IMG/VR virus record: IMGVR_UViG_3300025655_000030 | Span: 1-64,000 of that record | Length of the DNA stretch: 64,000 nucleotides | From: a virus | Direction: 5' to 3' (one strand) | Shown here: piece after piece, positions 50,779-59,671 of the stretch | How the letters are laid out: every line of letters starts with the position of its first letter | Position numbering within the stretch: position 1 is the first letter of the stretch | Notes under the pieces: model-generated | Told to the model about the DNA's origin: nothing | The model's input: only the letters and a program-made list of their open reading frames with translations | The model's database searches: none | Made by a program: the position numbers and the translations under genes

Positions 50779-51726
50779 TTAAGCATTCATTAATAAAGAC
50801 TTACGTTTATCTTTAGATAGGGTATTAACTCTATCTCTAAGTATCTTACCACAATCATCACAACGTAATACAGAAAAACTACTTAGTGTCGTATTAAAGG
50901 ATTTATTCTCTAACTTAGTTAATTTATCGCTACCACATCCATTACATCTAGGTTTATCGTCATCGTACAGTAGAGCTAAGTTGGGACTGTTCTTATCCCA
51001 GTGTCTTACAGCTAAGTATACTTTCTCTAACACTTCTATATCTTGATCACAGTATGATAGCATATAATCTAAGGAGGACACATCCCCTGCCATACATTTA
51101 TGCCAAAGGGTGATATCCGTGGAGTGTTTACCACTCTCATAATCCTCTGTGTACCTTACTGCGAAGTCCATCTTATTGCTGGTAAATGCGAAGTTACCTT
51201 TAATAATTAACATAGGGTCTATCACTTTATAAGGTGATGGTTCGGGTAAATCATATTCTAAAAACTTAGTATTCATTTTCTTTCTATCAAAAGATTTGCC
51301 ATTATATGCTATGATAATATCTGCATCATCTAACAAAGCCCATAAACTCTGCACCACTAAGAATTCAAACTCTTTAAAATTATAGTCTGTTGCTCCATGT
51401 AAGTGTATAGAGTCATGGATTAACTCAGTCTCTCCAAACCACCTAGCAGAATAACAAATAACATACCAATCTTCTATAATACTTTTAATGTTAATGTCTT
51501 GCTTCCACAAACTCCATACAAATGCTTTAATCATAGATGTTTCAATATCAAATAAAAGTATTTTAGGTTTATGCACTTCAGCTACATGCAAATAATTATC
51601 ATCCTTAGCTTTACGTAATAAATCACTCACTGTAGACTTACTCTTGCCTAACTTGTTAGCTATTTTTCTCCAACTTAATTCAGTTGTAAATGCCAGTTCT
51701 AAAGCCTCTTTCTTCCAATCTTTCAA
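50779..51726 (-). CDS. DnaQ-like 3'-5' exonuclease with N-terminal HTH and C-terminal zinc ribbon
   Basis: 315 aa from TTG 51726. Residues about 15-40 (SWRKIANKLGKSKSTVSDLL) form a helix-turn-helix. Residues about 55-235 are an RNase H-like exonuclease with LFDIET, then AYNGKSFDRKK and YCDQDI. The C-terminus has a CNGCG...CDDCG zinc ribbon. The HTH and ribbon suggest sequence-specific nucleic acid targeting. The DNA polymerase gene at 59672 already has its own exonuclease domain, so this may serve repair, host DNA breakdown or RNA processing. Confidence 0.82.
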   Translation of the reverse strand: MKDWKKEALELAFTTELSWRKIANKLGKSKSTVSDLLRKAKDDNYLHVAEVHKPKILLFDIETSMIKAFVWSLWKQDINIKSIIEDWYVICYSARWFGETELIHDSIHLHGATDYNFKEFEFLVVQSLWALLDDADIIIAYNGKSFDRKKMNTKFLEYDLPEPSPYKVIDPMLIIKGNFAFTSNKMDFAVRYTEDYESGKHSTDITLWHKCMAGDVSSLDYMLSYCDQDIEVLEKVYLAVRHWDKNSPNLALLYDDDKPRCNGCGSDKLTKLENKSFNTTLSSFSVLRCDDCGKILRDRVNTLSKDKRKSLLMNA

Positions 51727-51917
51727 TCTACGTACTCCTCTCCAACTTTCTCATTAACTAACTCAAATGACACCACTCTAGTCTTAGTATTCTGAAACCT
51801 AATTAGTTTAGACCTAGCTCCTCGTAATGTATTATAAAATGTTCCTCCTGATTTAGTGGATATACTACCCCAACCTTCAGCATAATCACTCCAATATTGT
51901 GCTTGGTATACTTTCAT
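51723..51917 (-). CDS. hypothetical protein, 64 aa
   Basis: Not recognised. Starts MKVYQAQYWSDY; basic centre (RGARSKLIRFQNTKTR). Overlaps neighbours on both sides by four bases, typical of coupled genes. Soluble. Confidence 0.6.
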   Translation of the reverse strand: MKVYQAQYWSDYAEGWGSISTKSGGTFYNTLRGARSKLIRFQNTKTRVVSFELVNEKVGEEYVD

Positions 51918-52486
51918 AAATAGTATTCCTCCCTCATAAATACTTCTATTAACTGTTTACGTCTACCTTTACTATCCTTAGCAAACTCTAAACCATTCAT
52001 CTTAAGGAAACTCTTAACAGCCTCAGTTTTCTCTTTCTCTTTCTCAATAGCTAACTTAGTAGCCCTACCCTCTTCAAATGATAAGTTGTGTGAGTCGCAA
52101 TACGAGATAATTTTATGACAGGGTTTACAAACCAATGCCCAGTTGTCAGGGTTGTTAGCTGCACAATGCCATAAGAACTTCTCAGCAGTCTCAAAATCAT
52201 AACAACCTTCTGATGGTTCTATGTGGTCACATTCTAATTTACTACCTGCCATCCACTCTTTACACTGGTAACATTGTCCTAAGTTCTTAGTGCTAGTGTG
52301 AAACTTCTTAGATAATTTTTCCTCAGTTGTTATAGGTCTTAGTTTATCCTTTTTCCACTCTTTTCGTAAAGGGTTATCTGACCATATCCTTCTGAGATTT
52401 CCCCTTAGCCATACGAAATACTGAGACTTAGTTTTCCATATAGATAAAGGGTGTTCCCATACGTTTATACGCTCACTCACTATCAT
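51914..52486 (-). CDS. HNH endonuclease-like protein, 190 aa
   Basis: The CYQCKEW pair, LECDHIEP (Asp-His of the HNH), CAANNPDNWALVCKPCH (Asn and His with a second zinc pair) fit an HNH nuclease with four zinc cysteines. The N-terminus is basic. It lies among replication genes and may be a homing or genome-processing nuclease. It overlaps neighbours at both ends. Confidence 0.8.
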   Translation of the reverse strand: MIVSERINVWEHPLSIWKTKSQYFVWLRGNLRRIWSDNPLRKEWKKDKLRPITTEEKLSKKFHTSTKNLGQCYQCKEWMAGSKLECDHIEPSEGCYDFETAEKFLWHCAANNPDNWALVCKPCHKIISYCDSHNLSFEEGRATKLAIEKEKEKTEAVKSFLKMNGLEFAKDSKGRRKQLIEVFMREEYYL

Positions 52487-52655
52487 CTACCTCTACAACC
52501 TTAACACTATCAAACCAAGATGCAAACTCACCTACACCCTCTTTAAGCATCTCCTGATATAATTCCAACCAACTACCATCATAATATTCAGTTAACTCAT
52601 TTTCATCTATTAGAGTGACAGTATCTTTTATTTCAAATTCAAGTAACACTTTCAT
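52473..52655 (-). CDS. hypothetical protein, 60 aa
   Basis: The start is taken as ATG 52655, inside the end of the exonuclease gene. Very acidic and soluble. Not recognised. Confidence 0.55.
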   Translation of the reverse strand: MKVLLEFEIKDTVTLIDENELTEYYDGSWLELYQEMLKEGVGEFASWFDSVKVVEVDDSE

Positions 52656-53703
52656 AATCAACACCAACCTTATTTAATAATTTCATAACATCTAACCTAT
52701 CCCCCTCCCATCTCTGCATATAAGCGCAATCTACATACATTTGAAAAGCTCCTACCCAGTCCTTTGTGTTTTCATTACCATGTATATCTGTATATGTAAA
52801 AGTATCCTCTCCAAACCACTCTTTATACTTATTAACTATAATTTGTAGACACTCTTTATCTGTCTTGCAAGGGTTTAATAAATTAAAACAAGTCTTATGC
52901 CCGAATGAAGGTGTATTACCTTTAACTAAGCAAACTAAATCCCTTGGGTTATAAGTATCAACACCATCCCCAACAAGACACTGAGCGTATAGGAACTTCC
53001 TACCCCATCCCTTAACGTCACCATTCTTCATGTAAAGCTCTCCAAGACCTTTTATGAATACCTCTGGAGTCTTAGGTTCCTTAGCATTATAAAGCCATCC
53101 AGAGGCTTGTGTTGCGTCTTTATCCTGAGTGACACCTACAATTTTCTGTTTACTCTTAAAACCATCATACATTCTACTAGTTATTACATCATCAGCTTCA
53201 CGACCATCAACAATCACAGCATCATGGTAATTGATTAGGTAGTCCTTGATCTCTTGAAACAACAGTGGTTTGTGAGTGTTATCCCTATCTTTATACTTAG
53301 ATGGTAATGGAAGTTCATCTCTAAAATTACCTTTCCCCCCTATATAAATTTCATAGTTACCTGCTTTTAATTTATTCCTGACATTATTTATAGTCCTTTT
53401 CACTGTTGATAAAGCATTCGCCAATGGTTCAGCTTTAACTATATTCTCAATTGAGAAAACATTTGGAATATCTTTCTTATCTACAATTCCAGACAGGAAT
53501 TTAACCATTTGAGTTTTATTCTTAAATAGCGCTTTACCGTCTGGTTCTGATAAGTTCTGAGCCTGTACTAACCTTTCCTCACAAGCGAAGCCTACACCAT
53601 ATATCAACTCGTCCCCATCAAACACTGCTGTAATATCAGGATCTAAGTGAGAAGTAGATATCTCACCATCATCCACAGCCTTAACACGTTTACTGAATGC
53701 CAT
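52639..53703 (-). CDS. 5'-3' exonuclease / flap endonuclease-like (PIN-FEN)
   Basis: 354 aa. Conserved acidic blocks are TAVFDGDELIYGV, then VDGREADDVI and VGVTQDKDATQ, followed by CLVGDGVDTYNP. They match the FEN/T7 gp6-type metal sites. A KYKDRDNTHKP stretch (residues about 137-147) is typical of phage members. It would remove RNA primers or degrade host DNA. It is near DNA polymerase and primase genes. Confidence 0.83.
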   Translation of the reverse strand: MAFSKRVKAVDDGEISTSHLDPDITAVFDGDELIYGVGFACEERLVQAQNLSEPDGKALFKNKTQMVKFLSGIVDKKDIPNVFSIENIVKAEPLANALSTVKRTINNVRNKLKAGNYEIYIGGKGNFRDELPLPSKYKDRDNTHKPLLFQEIKDYLINYHDAVIVDGREADDVITSRMYDGFKSKQKIVGVTQDKDATQASGWLYNAKEPKTPEVFIKGLGELYMKNGDVKGWGRKFLYAQCLVGDGVDTYNPRDLVCLVKGNTPSFGHKTCFNLLNPCKTDKECLQIIVNKYKEWFGEDTFTYTDIHGNENTKDWVGAFQMYVDCAYMQRWEGDRLDVMKLLNKVGVDYESVT

Positions 53704-53705
53704 AA

Positions 53706-53957
53706 TTAATCCTCACGTTCTTCCTCAAAGTCATTCCCTAGAATTCTACCTATTATGTAGTGACTCCAATAGTTAGATTCGTATTGGCAATCCCAGTCCC
53801 TATCCTCAAGAGCCTCTACTAAAACTTTAATGACAGTAATAGATTTATCACTGTTTAATTCTTCATCACCCTCTAAGAGTGACTTAACCACTTTATCAAA
53901 TATCTCTGTACCATTAGCCCATCCCATACCTACCTCCTTAAAACGCTTGTAATTCAA
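53706..53957 (-). CDS. hypothetical protein, 83 aa
   Basis: Not recognised. Acidic, with a Trp-rich C-terminal half (DWDCQYESNYWSHYI). Overlaps the upstream gene by 20 bases. Soluble. Confidence 0.58.
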   Translation of the reverse strand: MNYKRFKEVGMGWANGTEIFDKVVKSLLEGDEELNSDKSITVIKVLVEALEDRDWDCQYESNYWSHYIIGRILGNDFEEERED

Positions 53958-54174
53958 AAAACTTGTACTCAGGAGTTACACCAGTATCATTCTCACATTC
54001 TTCAATTGAATCATAAGCATCTTCTATCATCCAATCCTCTTTTAAAGAGTAACTAATACCACTTCCCGTAACTTTCATCAAAGATTGACCATGATCACAT
54101 TGAAGCCTTACACCAACATCCCCATGTTCTGCTAGAGCCTCTTGTAATTCTTTAATCACTTCTGAAATCTTCAT
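53938..54174 (-). CDS. hypothetical protein, 78 aa
   Basis: Not recognised. N-terminal VIKELQEALAEHGDVGVRLQ resembles small proteins that carry a DUF-type helical start followed by a beta section. It is very acidic. No ribosome site stronger than the coupling with the upstream stop. Confidence 0.55.
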   Translation of the reverse strand: MKISEVIKELQEALAEHGDVGVRLQCDHGQSLMKVTGSGISYSLKEDWMIEDAYDSIEECENDTGVTPEYKFFELQAF

Positions 54175-54175
54175 A

Positions 54176-54499
54176 TTACAACTCCCTTACATAAGTAATA
54201 GTCTCTACAATTTTAGGGTAAACCTCATATACTTTATCAATACCTTCAAAGTTATATCCAGCGTCTTCCCAACTATTATCATTTGTACCTTTACAAGACG
54301 AATAACAGAAAAACCTTTCTACACCATCGTCTAATATTTTACATACTACAGAATACTCTATACGCCATCTGTGTGAATCTTCGTCTCCTTTCCAAACAAT
54401 AGGAAAGTTATTTCTAAGAGTTTCTTCTAGACTTTCCTCAGAAAAATCCCAACCCTTCTCTATACATTTGTCAGTTAGTAAATCTCTTAAAGTTTTCAT
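54176..54499 (-). CDS. hypothetical protein, 107 aa
   Basis: The start is taken as ATG 54499, overlapping the upstream TGA (TGATG); GGGAG lies before it. Mixed alpha/beta, two cysteines. Not recognised. Confidence 0.6.
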   Translation of the reverse strand: MKTLRDLLTDKCIEKGWDFSEESLEETLRNNFPIVWKGDEDSHRWRIEYSVVCKILDDGVERFFCYSSCKGTNDNSWEDAGYNFEGIDKVYEVYPKIVETITYVREL

Positions 54500-54759
54500 C
54501 ACACACTCCCATTTAAAATTTCAACTTCACTAATAGCAGTTTGACGTTGTTCAATCTCATCTTCCACTTTAGACTTGTCATAAGCAACTTTCACTAATAA
54601 ATTAAATTCTTTAGAGGGAATACCTAATTCCTCTTTAGTCATAATACCAATATTCTTAATATCCTCTTTTAGTACATCCACTTCTTCCATTAATACTACT
54701 GACTGATTAACATACCCTAATAACTTTTTACGTTGTACATCACTTGATGGTAAGCTCAT
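54499..54759 (-). CDS. hypothetical helical protein, 86 aa
   Basis: Not recognised. Starts MSLPSSDVQR; most of the sequence is helical and charged, compatible with a coiled coil. AAGGAG precedes the ATG by six bases. Confidence 0.6.
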   Translation of the reverse strand: MSLPSSDVQRKKLLGYVNQSVVLMEEVDVLKEDIKNIGIMTKEELGIPSKEFNLLVKVAYDKSKVEDEIEQRQTAISEVEILNGSV

Positions 54760-54768
54760 TTAAACTCC

Positions 54769-54942
54769 TTAATTATAAAATTGATTGTGCATTTTATCAT
54801 ATCGAATTGACGCTAGATAAACACTGTCACCGATACTTAACCCTTGTGTTAAATAAATACGTTTAGCATTTTTGTAGGTATTGCGATTACCACCTTGAAT
54901 AGATACTTCTGAACGGATTGCTTTGGCTGTTTTGTTTCTCAT
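54769..54942 (-). CDS. hypothetical basic protein, 57 aa
   Basis: A gene between 54769 and 54942 starting MRNKTAKAIR, with TAGGAG six bases before the ATG. Basic (Lys/Arg-rich) and soluble. Not recognised. Confidence 0.58.
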   Translation of the reverse strand: MRNKTAKAIRSEVSIQGGNRNTYKNAKRIYLTQGLSIGDSVYLASIRYDKMHNQFYN

Positions 54943-55005
54943 ATTGGCTCCTATTAGGTTAATTAAAAAGGCATCCTTGCCAGAAACTTTTCCTAAATAT
55001 TAATA

Positions 55006-55962
55006 TTACTCATCGTCAGCAAATGGGTCATCCTCATCTTCTTCTTCTACCACTTTCTTAGGGGTAGTTTTCTTAGTAGACTTTTTAGGAGATTCCTCTT
55101 CTTCCTTCTTATCCTCTTTAGGAGGAGAACCACCTTCACCCATCACCTTACCAATCTTAATAAGCTCTTTACGTAGTTCTGATTCTTCCCAACCTTCCGC
55201 TAACTCTAAACGTTTAATTACAGAAACACTTAGTTGATTGAGTTCTTCATCTGTATTACCACCATCCATACTAATACCTAAAGGTTCTAAGTCATAATCT
55301 GGAGTAGGGATAGACTTATGTTTAGAGCTAGGTTCCCCAGTGTTAATGTTTAAGTGAGGATTTTCTTTATCTTTCTTATTGTCAGCCCACACATATCCTA
55401 AATCCATAGTAAACACTTTACCTAATAAATCACCTAGAGCAAAGTCAGATGGAGCCTTACTACCTTTAACTAATCCAGTAGCTTTACCTAGTTTAGTGAT
55501 ACGAGTTAATGTACCATAACCATCTGACTTAGGAGCTAATGTTGTGATACCAGCAATACCCATCCATTGACCAGCAAGTAAGTGACGATAAGGTTTAATA
55601 TCACTTTCACCATCATTAAAGTATTTACCATAGTCAACCATTACATCAGGGAAGTCTACCGCAATAATTACACTATCAGTTGCACGATTAGGAATATAGA
55701 ATTTATCCTCCTCAACATAACATCCGAAATCTGCTTCTAACAATTTATTCTGACGTTCATCATCTTCCCATTTATACTCTGTAAACTCATCATCTGGTTT
55801 TTGCATACCACTATCAATAAGAGCACTAATGATACACACTAGGTTCTTATTCTCCCCATTATCAGTTGCTTCATCAATAGCCTCTGCTAAATGTTTATTA
55901 TAAGCTTTCCAATCTACATTAGATGATGCCTGTTTTACTACTACTTTTTTATTAAACGCCAT
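55006..55962 (-). CDS. single-stranded DNA-binding protein-like
   Basis: 318 aa. A globular first 220 residues (SVIIAVDFPDVMVDYGKYF, then YRHLLAGQWMGI and NPHLNINTGE) are followed by a Lys-rich linker and the acidic tail EDEDDPFADDE. This acidic C-terminus is typical of phage SSBs. The gene lies near DNA polymerase, primase and nuclease genes, which supports the call. Its start overlaps the small upstream gene's stop. Confidence 0.72.
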   Translation of the reverse strand: MAFNKKVVVKQASSNVDWKAYNKHLAEAIDEATDNGENKNLVCIISALIDSGMQKPDDEFTEYKWEDDERQNKLLEADFGCYVEEDKFYIPNRATDSVIIAVDFPDVMVDYGKYFNDGESDIKPYRHLLAGQWMGIAGITTLAPKSDGYGTLTRITKLGKATGLVKGSKAPSDFALGDLLGKVFTMDLGYVWADNKKDKENPHLNINTGEPSSKHKSIPTPDYDLEPLGISMDGGNTDEELNQLSVSVIKRLELAEGWEESELRKELIKIGKVMGEGGSPPKEDKKEEEESPKKSTKKTTPKKVVEEEDEDDPFADDE

Positions 55963-56087
55963 TACTTGTTCTCCCCTTTAGATTTTAATGTTTTACTATA
56001 TTTACGTACATATGATTTACCTGCATTCTGTTTATTACCCCAATAATGTGAGCAATATACTTTCTCATAAGCTTCTTTACCGGTCAT
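55962..56087 (-). CDS. hypothetical basic peptide, 41 aa
   Basis: A short gene from ATG 56087 with AGGAGG in front, stop overlapping the SSB start (TAATG). Strongly basic (KSYVRKYSKTLKSKG). It is not recognised; small basic phage peptides often bind nucleic acid. Confidence 0.58.
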   Translation of the reverse strand: MTGKEAYEKVYCSHYWGNKQNAGKSYVRKYSKTLKSKGENK

Positions 56088-56106
56088 AACTCCTCCTATT
56101 TAATTA

Positions 56107-56697
56107 TTAAAGTTGACTATTTAAATCTTGAAAACTAACACTAGGTAAACTAATCGTACTAGGGTTATGGATGTCTACAGGGATGAACGCCTCTGATTCA
56201 GGCCATACTTCAATCAACTGTCCTGTAGTGTTAACACTACTTAATACTTGACTTACCTGTCTACTAAAGTTATTTCTCTTAGTTTTGTATTCTGATAACT
56301 CATTTTCAAACTGTTTTAACAGCTCTACGTTGTCTTTATAAGATTTATAGAGTTTATCAGTTTTACTTATTACATACTCCACTTTACTTTCTCTAGTAGA
56401 CAACATTCTAATGTCGTCATTCTCAGAATCTCTGCCAAAGTATAGTCTATCAATACTTTCATCAGGCCATTGGACTAGCACACTACTTGATTTGTATAAG
56501 AACTCATCAGGAATATCTTTTAGGGTTTCCCAAAACTTACCATAAACTTTTTCACTGATTTCTTTAGCTAGGGCTTGTAATAACTCTTTCCTAGATAGTA
56601 GTTCACTAGTTGGCTCTGGATTAGAACCTTCCCACTTAGATACGAAATTTTCTAATATGGTCTGTCGCAACTCTTTATTTAATCTTAATGATTTCAC
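56107..56697 (-). CDS. hypothetical protein, 196 aa
   Basis: Not recognised. It starts MKSLRLNKELRQTILENF, and has helices across residues 1-150 with a beta C-terminal part. AGGAGT precedes the ATG. The N-terminal pattern resembles a phage protein that sits near SSB genes. No role is assigned. Confidence 0.62.
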   Translation of the reverse strand: MKSLRLNKELRQTILENFVSKWEGSNPEPTSELLSRKELLQALAKEISEKVYGKFWETLKDIPDEFLYKSSSVLVQWPDESIDRLYFGRDSENDDIRMLSTRESKVEYVISKTDKLYKSYKDNVELLKQFENELSEYKTKRNNFSRQVSQVLSSVNTTGQLIEVWPESEAFIPVDIHNPSTISLPSVSFQDLNSQL

Positions 56698-56717
56698 AAT
56701 AACTCCTCCTATTTAAC

Positions 56718-56930
56718 CTACTTAATCAACTTACTTTGAACAATAAGAGCTTTTAAAATAAAAGTCTCAATCTTATTATACCCATTTAAAACTGTTTGTC
56801 TATGTTTATTTAACTTTGTTTCACTATAACCTTTAAAGCTACGTTTATTAGTTAAGTTGTAGAACAAGTTATCCTCAGCTTGTAACTTTAAAACTGATTC
56901 TGTTAAAGGTACACCTTCATTATTTACCAT
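56718..56930 (-). CDS. hypothetical basic protein, 70 aa
   Basis: Not recognised. Basic, helical; the start overlaps the upstream gene by 11 bases. Soluble. Confidence 0.55.
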   Translation of the reverse strand: MVNNEGVPLTESVLKLQAEDNLFYNLTNKRSFKGYSETKLNKHRQTVLNGYNKIETFILKALIVQSKLIK

Positions 56931-57540
56931 TTTTAATACTCTCCTTTAGTTTGTTGTGTTCAATTTGTAACTCTTTCATTTTAACCTCTATAGATTCTAA
57001 TTGCAACTCTGTTTCTGACTTAGGTTGTTTAGGGAAGTTATGTAGGATGTATTTACCTAATTCAGAATCTCGTCCTGTGTAAAATATGTCTTGTGTGTAA
57101 TATTTCAACCCTTTAACACCTAAATCCTCCATCAAATCATCCAATTTAATGAATAAATTATATGTACCATCTTTTCCTCTACGACATTTACTTAAATAAA
57201 CTCTAATACAAGCTGCCTCATACAAACTCATCTCTACTGTAATTCTATCATCAGGTTTTGCTACTTTACTCACATTTTCCTCCTTACGTTTATATTCTAC
57301 CATTTTTCTTAAATCTGATAGTGTTACTTCTTTGTTTGGGTGGTTAAAAAATGTGGTTTCTAATGACCCTACCCACCAATATATCATTCCATCTTCATAA
57401 CAAGAATATGCTGGTGAAATTAAATTACAGTAACCCTCATCTCCCCAAGTATAACCTAACTCAAATAATAAATCTTGAACTTCTTTTTTACCCTCCATAT
57501 TCAAATTATGAACCCATATTTTCATGTTTTGTAATGCCAT
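56920..57540 (-). CDS. hypothetical protein, 206 aa
   Basis: Not recognised. A first domain with Trp-rich short beta segments (WVHNLNMEGKKEVQDLLFEL, MIYWWVGSLETTFF) is followed by a central helix and a C-terminal coiled coil (VKMKELQIEHNKLKESIK). It is the first gene behind the promoter at 57583-57611. It may belong to the replication group. Confidence 0.62.
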   Translation of the reverse strand: MALQNMKIWVHNLNMEGKKEVQDLLFELGYTWGDEGYCNLISPAYSCYEDGMIYWWVGSLETTFFNHPNKEVTLSDLRKMVEYKRKEENVSKVAKPDDRITVEMSLYEAACIRVYLSKCRRGKDGTYNLFIKLDDLMEDLGVKGLKYYTQDIFYTGRDSELGKYILHNFPKQPKSETELQLESIEVKMKELQIEHNKLKESIKNGK

Positions 57541-57582
57541 AATTCACTCTCCTCTTTAATGTAATCTTTATCTTATATAACT

Positions 57583-57611
57583 ATTCTAACAGTGTGTTAT
57601 CAGAAGTGCAA
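57583..57611 (-). promoter_or_regulatory. sigma70-like promoter, leftward
   Basis: Minus strand TTGCAC (57611-57606), 17 bases, TAGAAT (57588-57583). It drives the gene at 57540 and those downstream. The -35 box is 5 of 6. Confidence 0.65.
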
Positions 57612-57615
57612 GTGT

Positions 57616-58642
57616 TTATTTAATAATTAATTTATTAGCTTCATCAATGTAATACTGGTAGTTAATATTATCCTTGAAATTCTTAATATCGTTACATGGA
57701 ACAATTCTATACCCAGTATTAATCCCTATACGTCTCTCCTCACACTTTTCCTCAACCTCTTTAATAAAAGTATAAGTCTTACCTCTTGATGTCTTAGGTA
57801 AGGTTTCATACTTCTTAACATCGGTAGGACTATATGCTTTATATTCAGCACCATGTTGATCATGATAAATCTTCACCATTACACTTTCTTTAACAGGAGG
57901 CATTATCTTAACCAAACTACCACCTTCACTACTAATATAATATCTGCAAATGTTCTGTAAAGGAATATCTTTACCATCTTCAACCATTACTAATCTACTA
58001 CTTCTAGGAACCTTAGTTCTCAACATGAAATCCCAATGATTAGTATGGTTAGTAATAAAATCTTCAACATCTACACCCTCTAATAAGTACTTTTCAGCAG
58101 CCATTGGTATAATTAATGATGATTGATTCTGGTGATAACCTAAACCTTTAAATTGATAAGCTCCTTTACTTTTTAGTTTACCATTCATATCTTCACTAAT
58201 GTAATTATTAACATCTCGAATAAACATAGATTTATAATTAACACCTTCTAATTCAAGTTTAGTTAACTCTTGCCACCATTTACAAATCTCTTGGGTAGTG
58301 TCGTAATCTTTCCTTGCTACTTTAAATGTTAAACCATCTGTATTAATCTGAATCATTGACAAAGACTCAATTGCTAACAGTTTTTCAGCTAACATACATA
58401 ACAATAACTGACCATTAATAGTGATAGCCATTGTATATTTAGAGTCATAAAAAGGACTATACTGATTATTACTATCACCATATACACCATTCAATGCTAA
58501 CTTCATCATTGCATTTTCAGTAGTACCTTTAGCAAATGATTTACGCTGATTATAAACATCCTCATATATATCACAAAATAATTCACCTAAATGTTCAGGG
58601 TAAACTCTATTCTTAATGGCTAAGTTGGGGTAGTAGCTTGCG
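57616..58642 (-). CDS. DNA polymerase, family B, exon 2 of 2
   Basis: 342 codons. It starts in the second half of motif A (ASYYPNLAIK), and continues with motif B (KLALNGVYGD) and motif C (QINTDGLTF), in which the first usual Asp is Asn while the second is kept. The C-terminus is a thumb region. It is in frame with exon 1 after removal of the intron at 58643-59671. A frame extension from 58686 belongs to the intron. The whole polymerase is 717 aa. Confidence 0.88.
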
Positions 58643-58682
58643 CAGCTACTGCAAATATCTATTTCTTTCAAAATAGAATGGA

Positions 58683-59360
58683 TCATATCTTAGGTCTTTT
58701 TGACCATCGGAATCCTCTATATGTTTTCTTATAACCAGAACAAGTAGAATAAATAGATTGAATATGATATTCGGGATTTTCAGAAATTATATCTTCCATC
58801 GACTCCCAAATTCTTACACACTCTCCATCCTTTGTCATTTGGATGAAGTCATATATCCTTTTAGCTTTAGATACCTTTTTAGCCATCTGAAGTTTTTTAT
58901 CTTCATCTAACCACATTAAAGTACTAGCTTTAGATATTTTATCTTTCCATTCTTGACCGTAAATACCATCATTGTGTTGATTAGATTTAATCTCACTCAT
59001 TTCAGCTTTCATTTCTTCAGACCACTTACCGCCATAATTAGGATTATTTAATCCATCTCTAGGTATGTTATAAACACCTTCTTCTGTGTTTTTATATAAA
59101 GAAATCCAGTAGCGCTCCCTTTCTAACAACTTGTCAGTAGAACACTCTTCTAAAACTATAAAATCTAAATCATCCAAACTTAACCCCAATTTATTACATT
59201 CGGAGTGTAAATATTTACTTGTTCTTAGTGAATTATACACCCTGTGTGGGTTTTTTAAGTATACTTTGTGTTCATATATTCTTTTTTCTATATTAGAAGA
59301 CTGACCTATATACTTTTTACCATTCACTTTATTAATTATTACATATATTCCAATGGTCAT
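58683..59360 (-). CDS. intron-encoded GIY-YIG homing endonuclease
   Basis: 225 aa from ATG 59360, which has AGGGGG eight bases upstream; an earlier in-frame start lies before it without a ribosome site. GIYVIINKVNGKKYIGQSSN is the full GIY-YIG motif with the following Arg (IEKRIYEHK). Then come a Glu/Trp-rich linker (ERERYWISLYK) and NUMOD-type motifs (NPNYGGKWSEEMKAEMSE) and a C-terminal DNA-binding helix-turn-helix repeat. It would cut intronless polymerase genes to spread the intron. It has its own TTGACA promoter. Confidence 0.92.
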   Translation of the reverse strand: MTIGIYVIINKVNGKKYIGQSSNIEKRIYEHKVYLKNPHRVYNSLRTSKYLHSECNKLGLSLDDLDFIVLEECSTDKLLERERYWISLYKNTEEGVYNIPRDGLNNPNYGGKWSEEMKAEMSEIKSNQHNDGIYGQEWKDKISKASTLMWLDEDKKLQMAKKVSKAKRIYDFIQMTKDGECVRIWESMEDIISENPEYHIQSIYSTCSGYKKTYRGFRWSKRPKI

Positions 59361-59405
59361 AACAGACCCCCTTGCGCTTCGGATAATTGTTAACTGAAGT
59401 GTAAT

Positions 59406-59433
59406 ATTATCACTTTTAATCAACGTGTCAAGT
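59406..59433 (-). promoter_or_regulatory. promoter for intron endonuclease
   Basis: Minus strand TTGACA (59433-59428), 16 bases, TAATAT (59411-59406). It lies inside the intron 46 bases before the endonuclease ATG. Confidence 0.6.
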
Positions 59434-59671
59434 TATTATCCTACTCTACTCACTTCCAACACCTCTATTACTAAAAATGTTGTGTTTTCGATGATCTCTG
59501 AACCTTACCCTAAACGGGTCTTGGCTGCTGATTGCCCAATCTTTGTAGTTTTCAAGCATTCACGCTCACCGTTTCCAGTCACGTTGTAGCCCACAAAGCT
59601 CTAAGGGTGTCCCAGCAATTCACAAGGCTTTAGGTTTTATCTAAATAAAACCAAGGTACGCCGCAAAATTA

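Larger units (their letters stand above)
58643..59671 (-). ncRNA. group I intron in DNA polymerase gene (1029 nt) with GIY-YIG gene
   Basis: Minus strand. Exon 1 ends GACGT at 59672 and the intron ends with G at 58643. Splicing gives GAC GTC GCA AGC, that is DVASYYP, a perfect motif A. The core strings are AATTGCTGGGACACCC (P), GGCAATCAGCAGCCAAG (Q/R) and GGTTCAGAGATC (S). These differ from the td-like S of the three other introns, so its subtype is probably different. The endonuclease gene occupies the 3' two thirds and ends 40 bases before the splice site. Confidence 0.87.
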
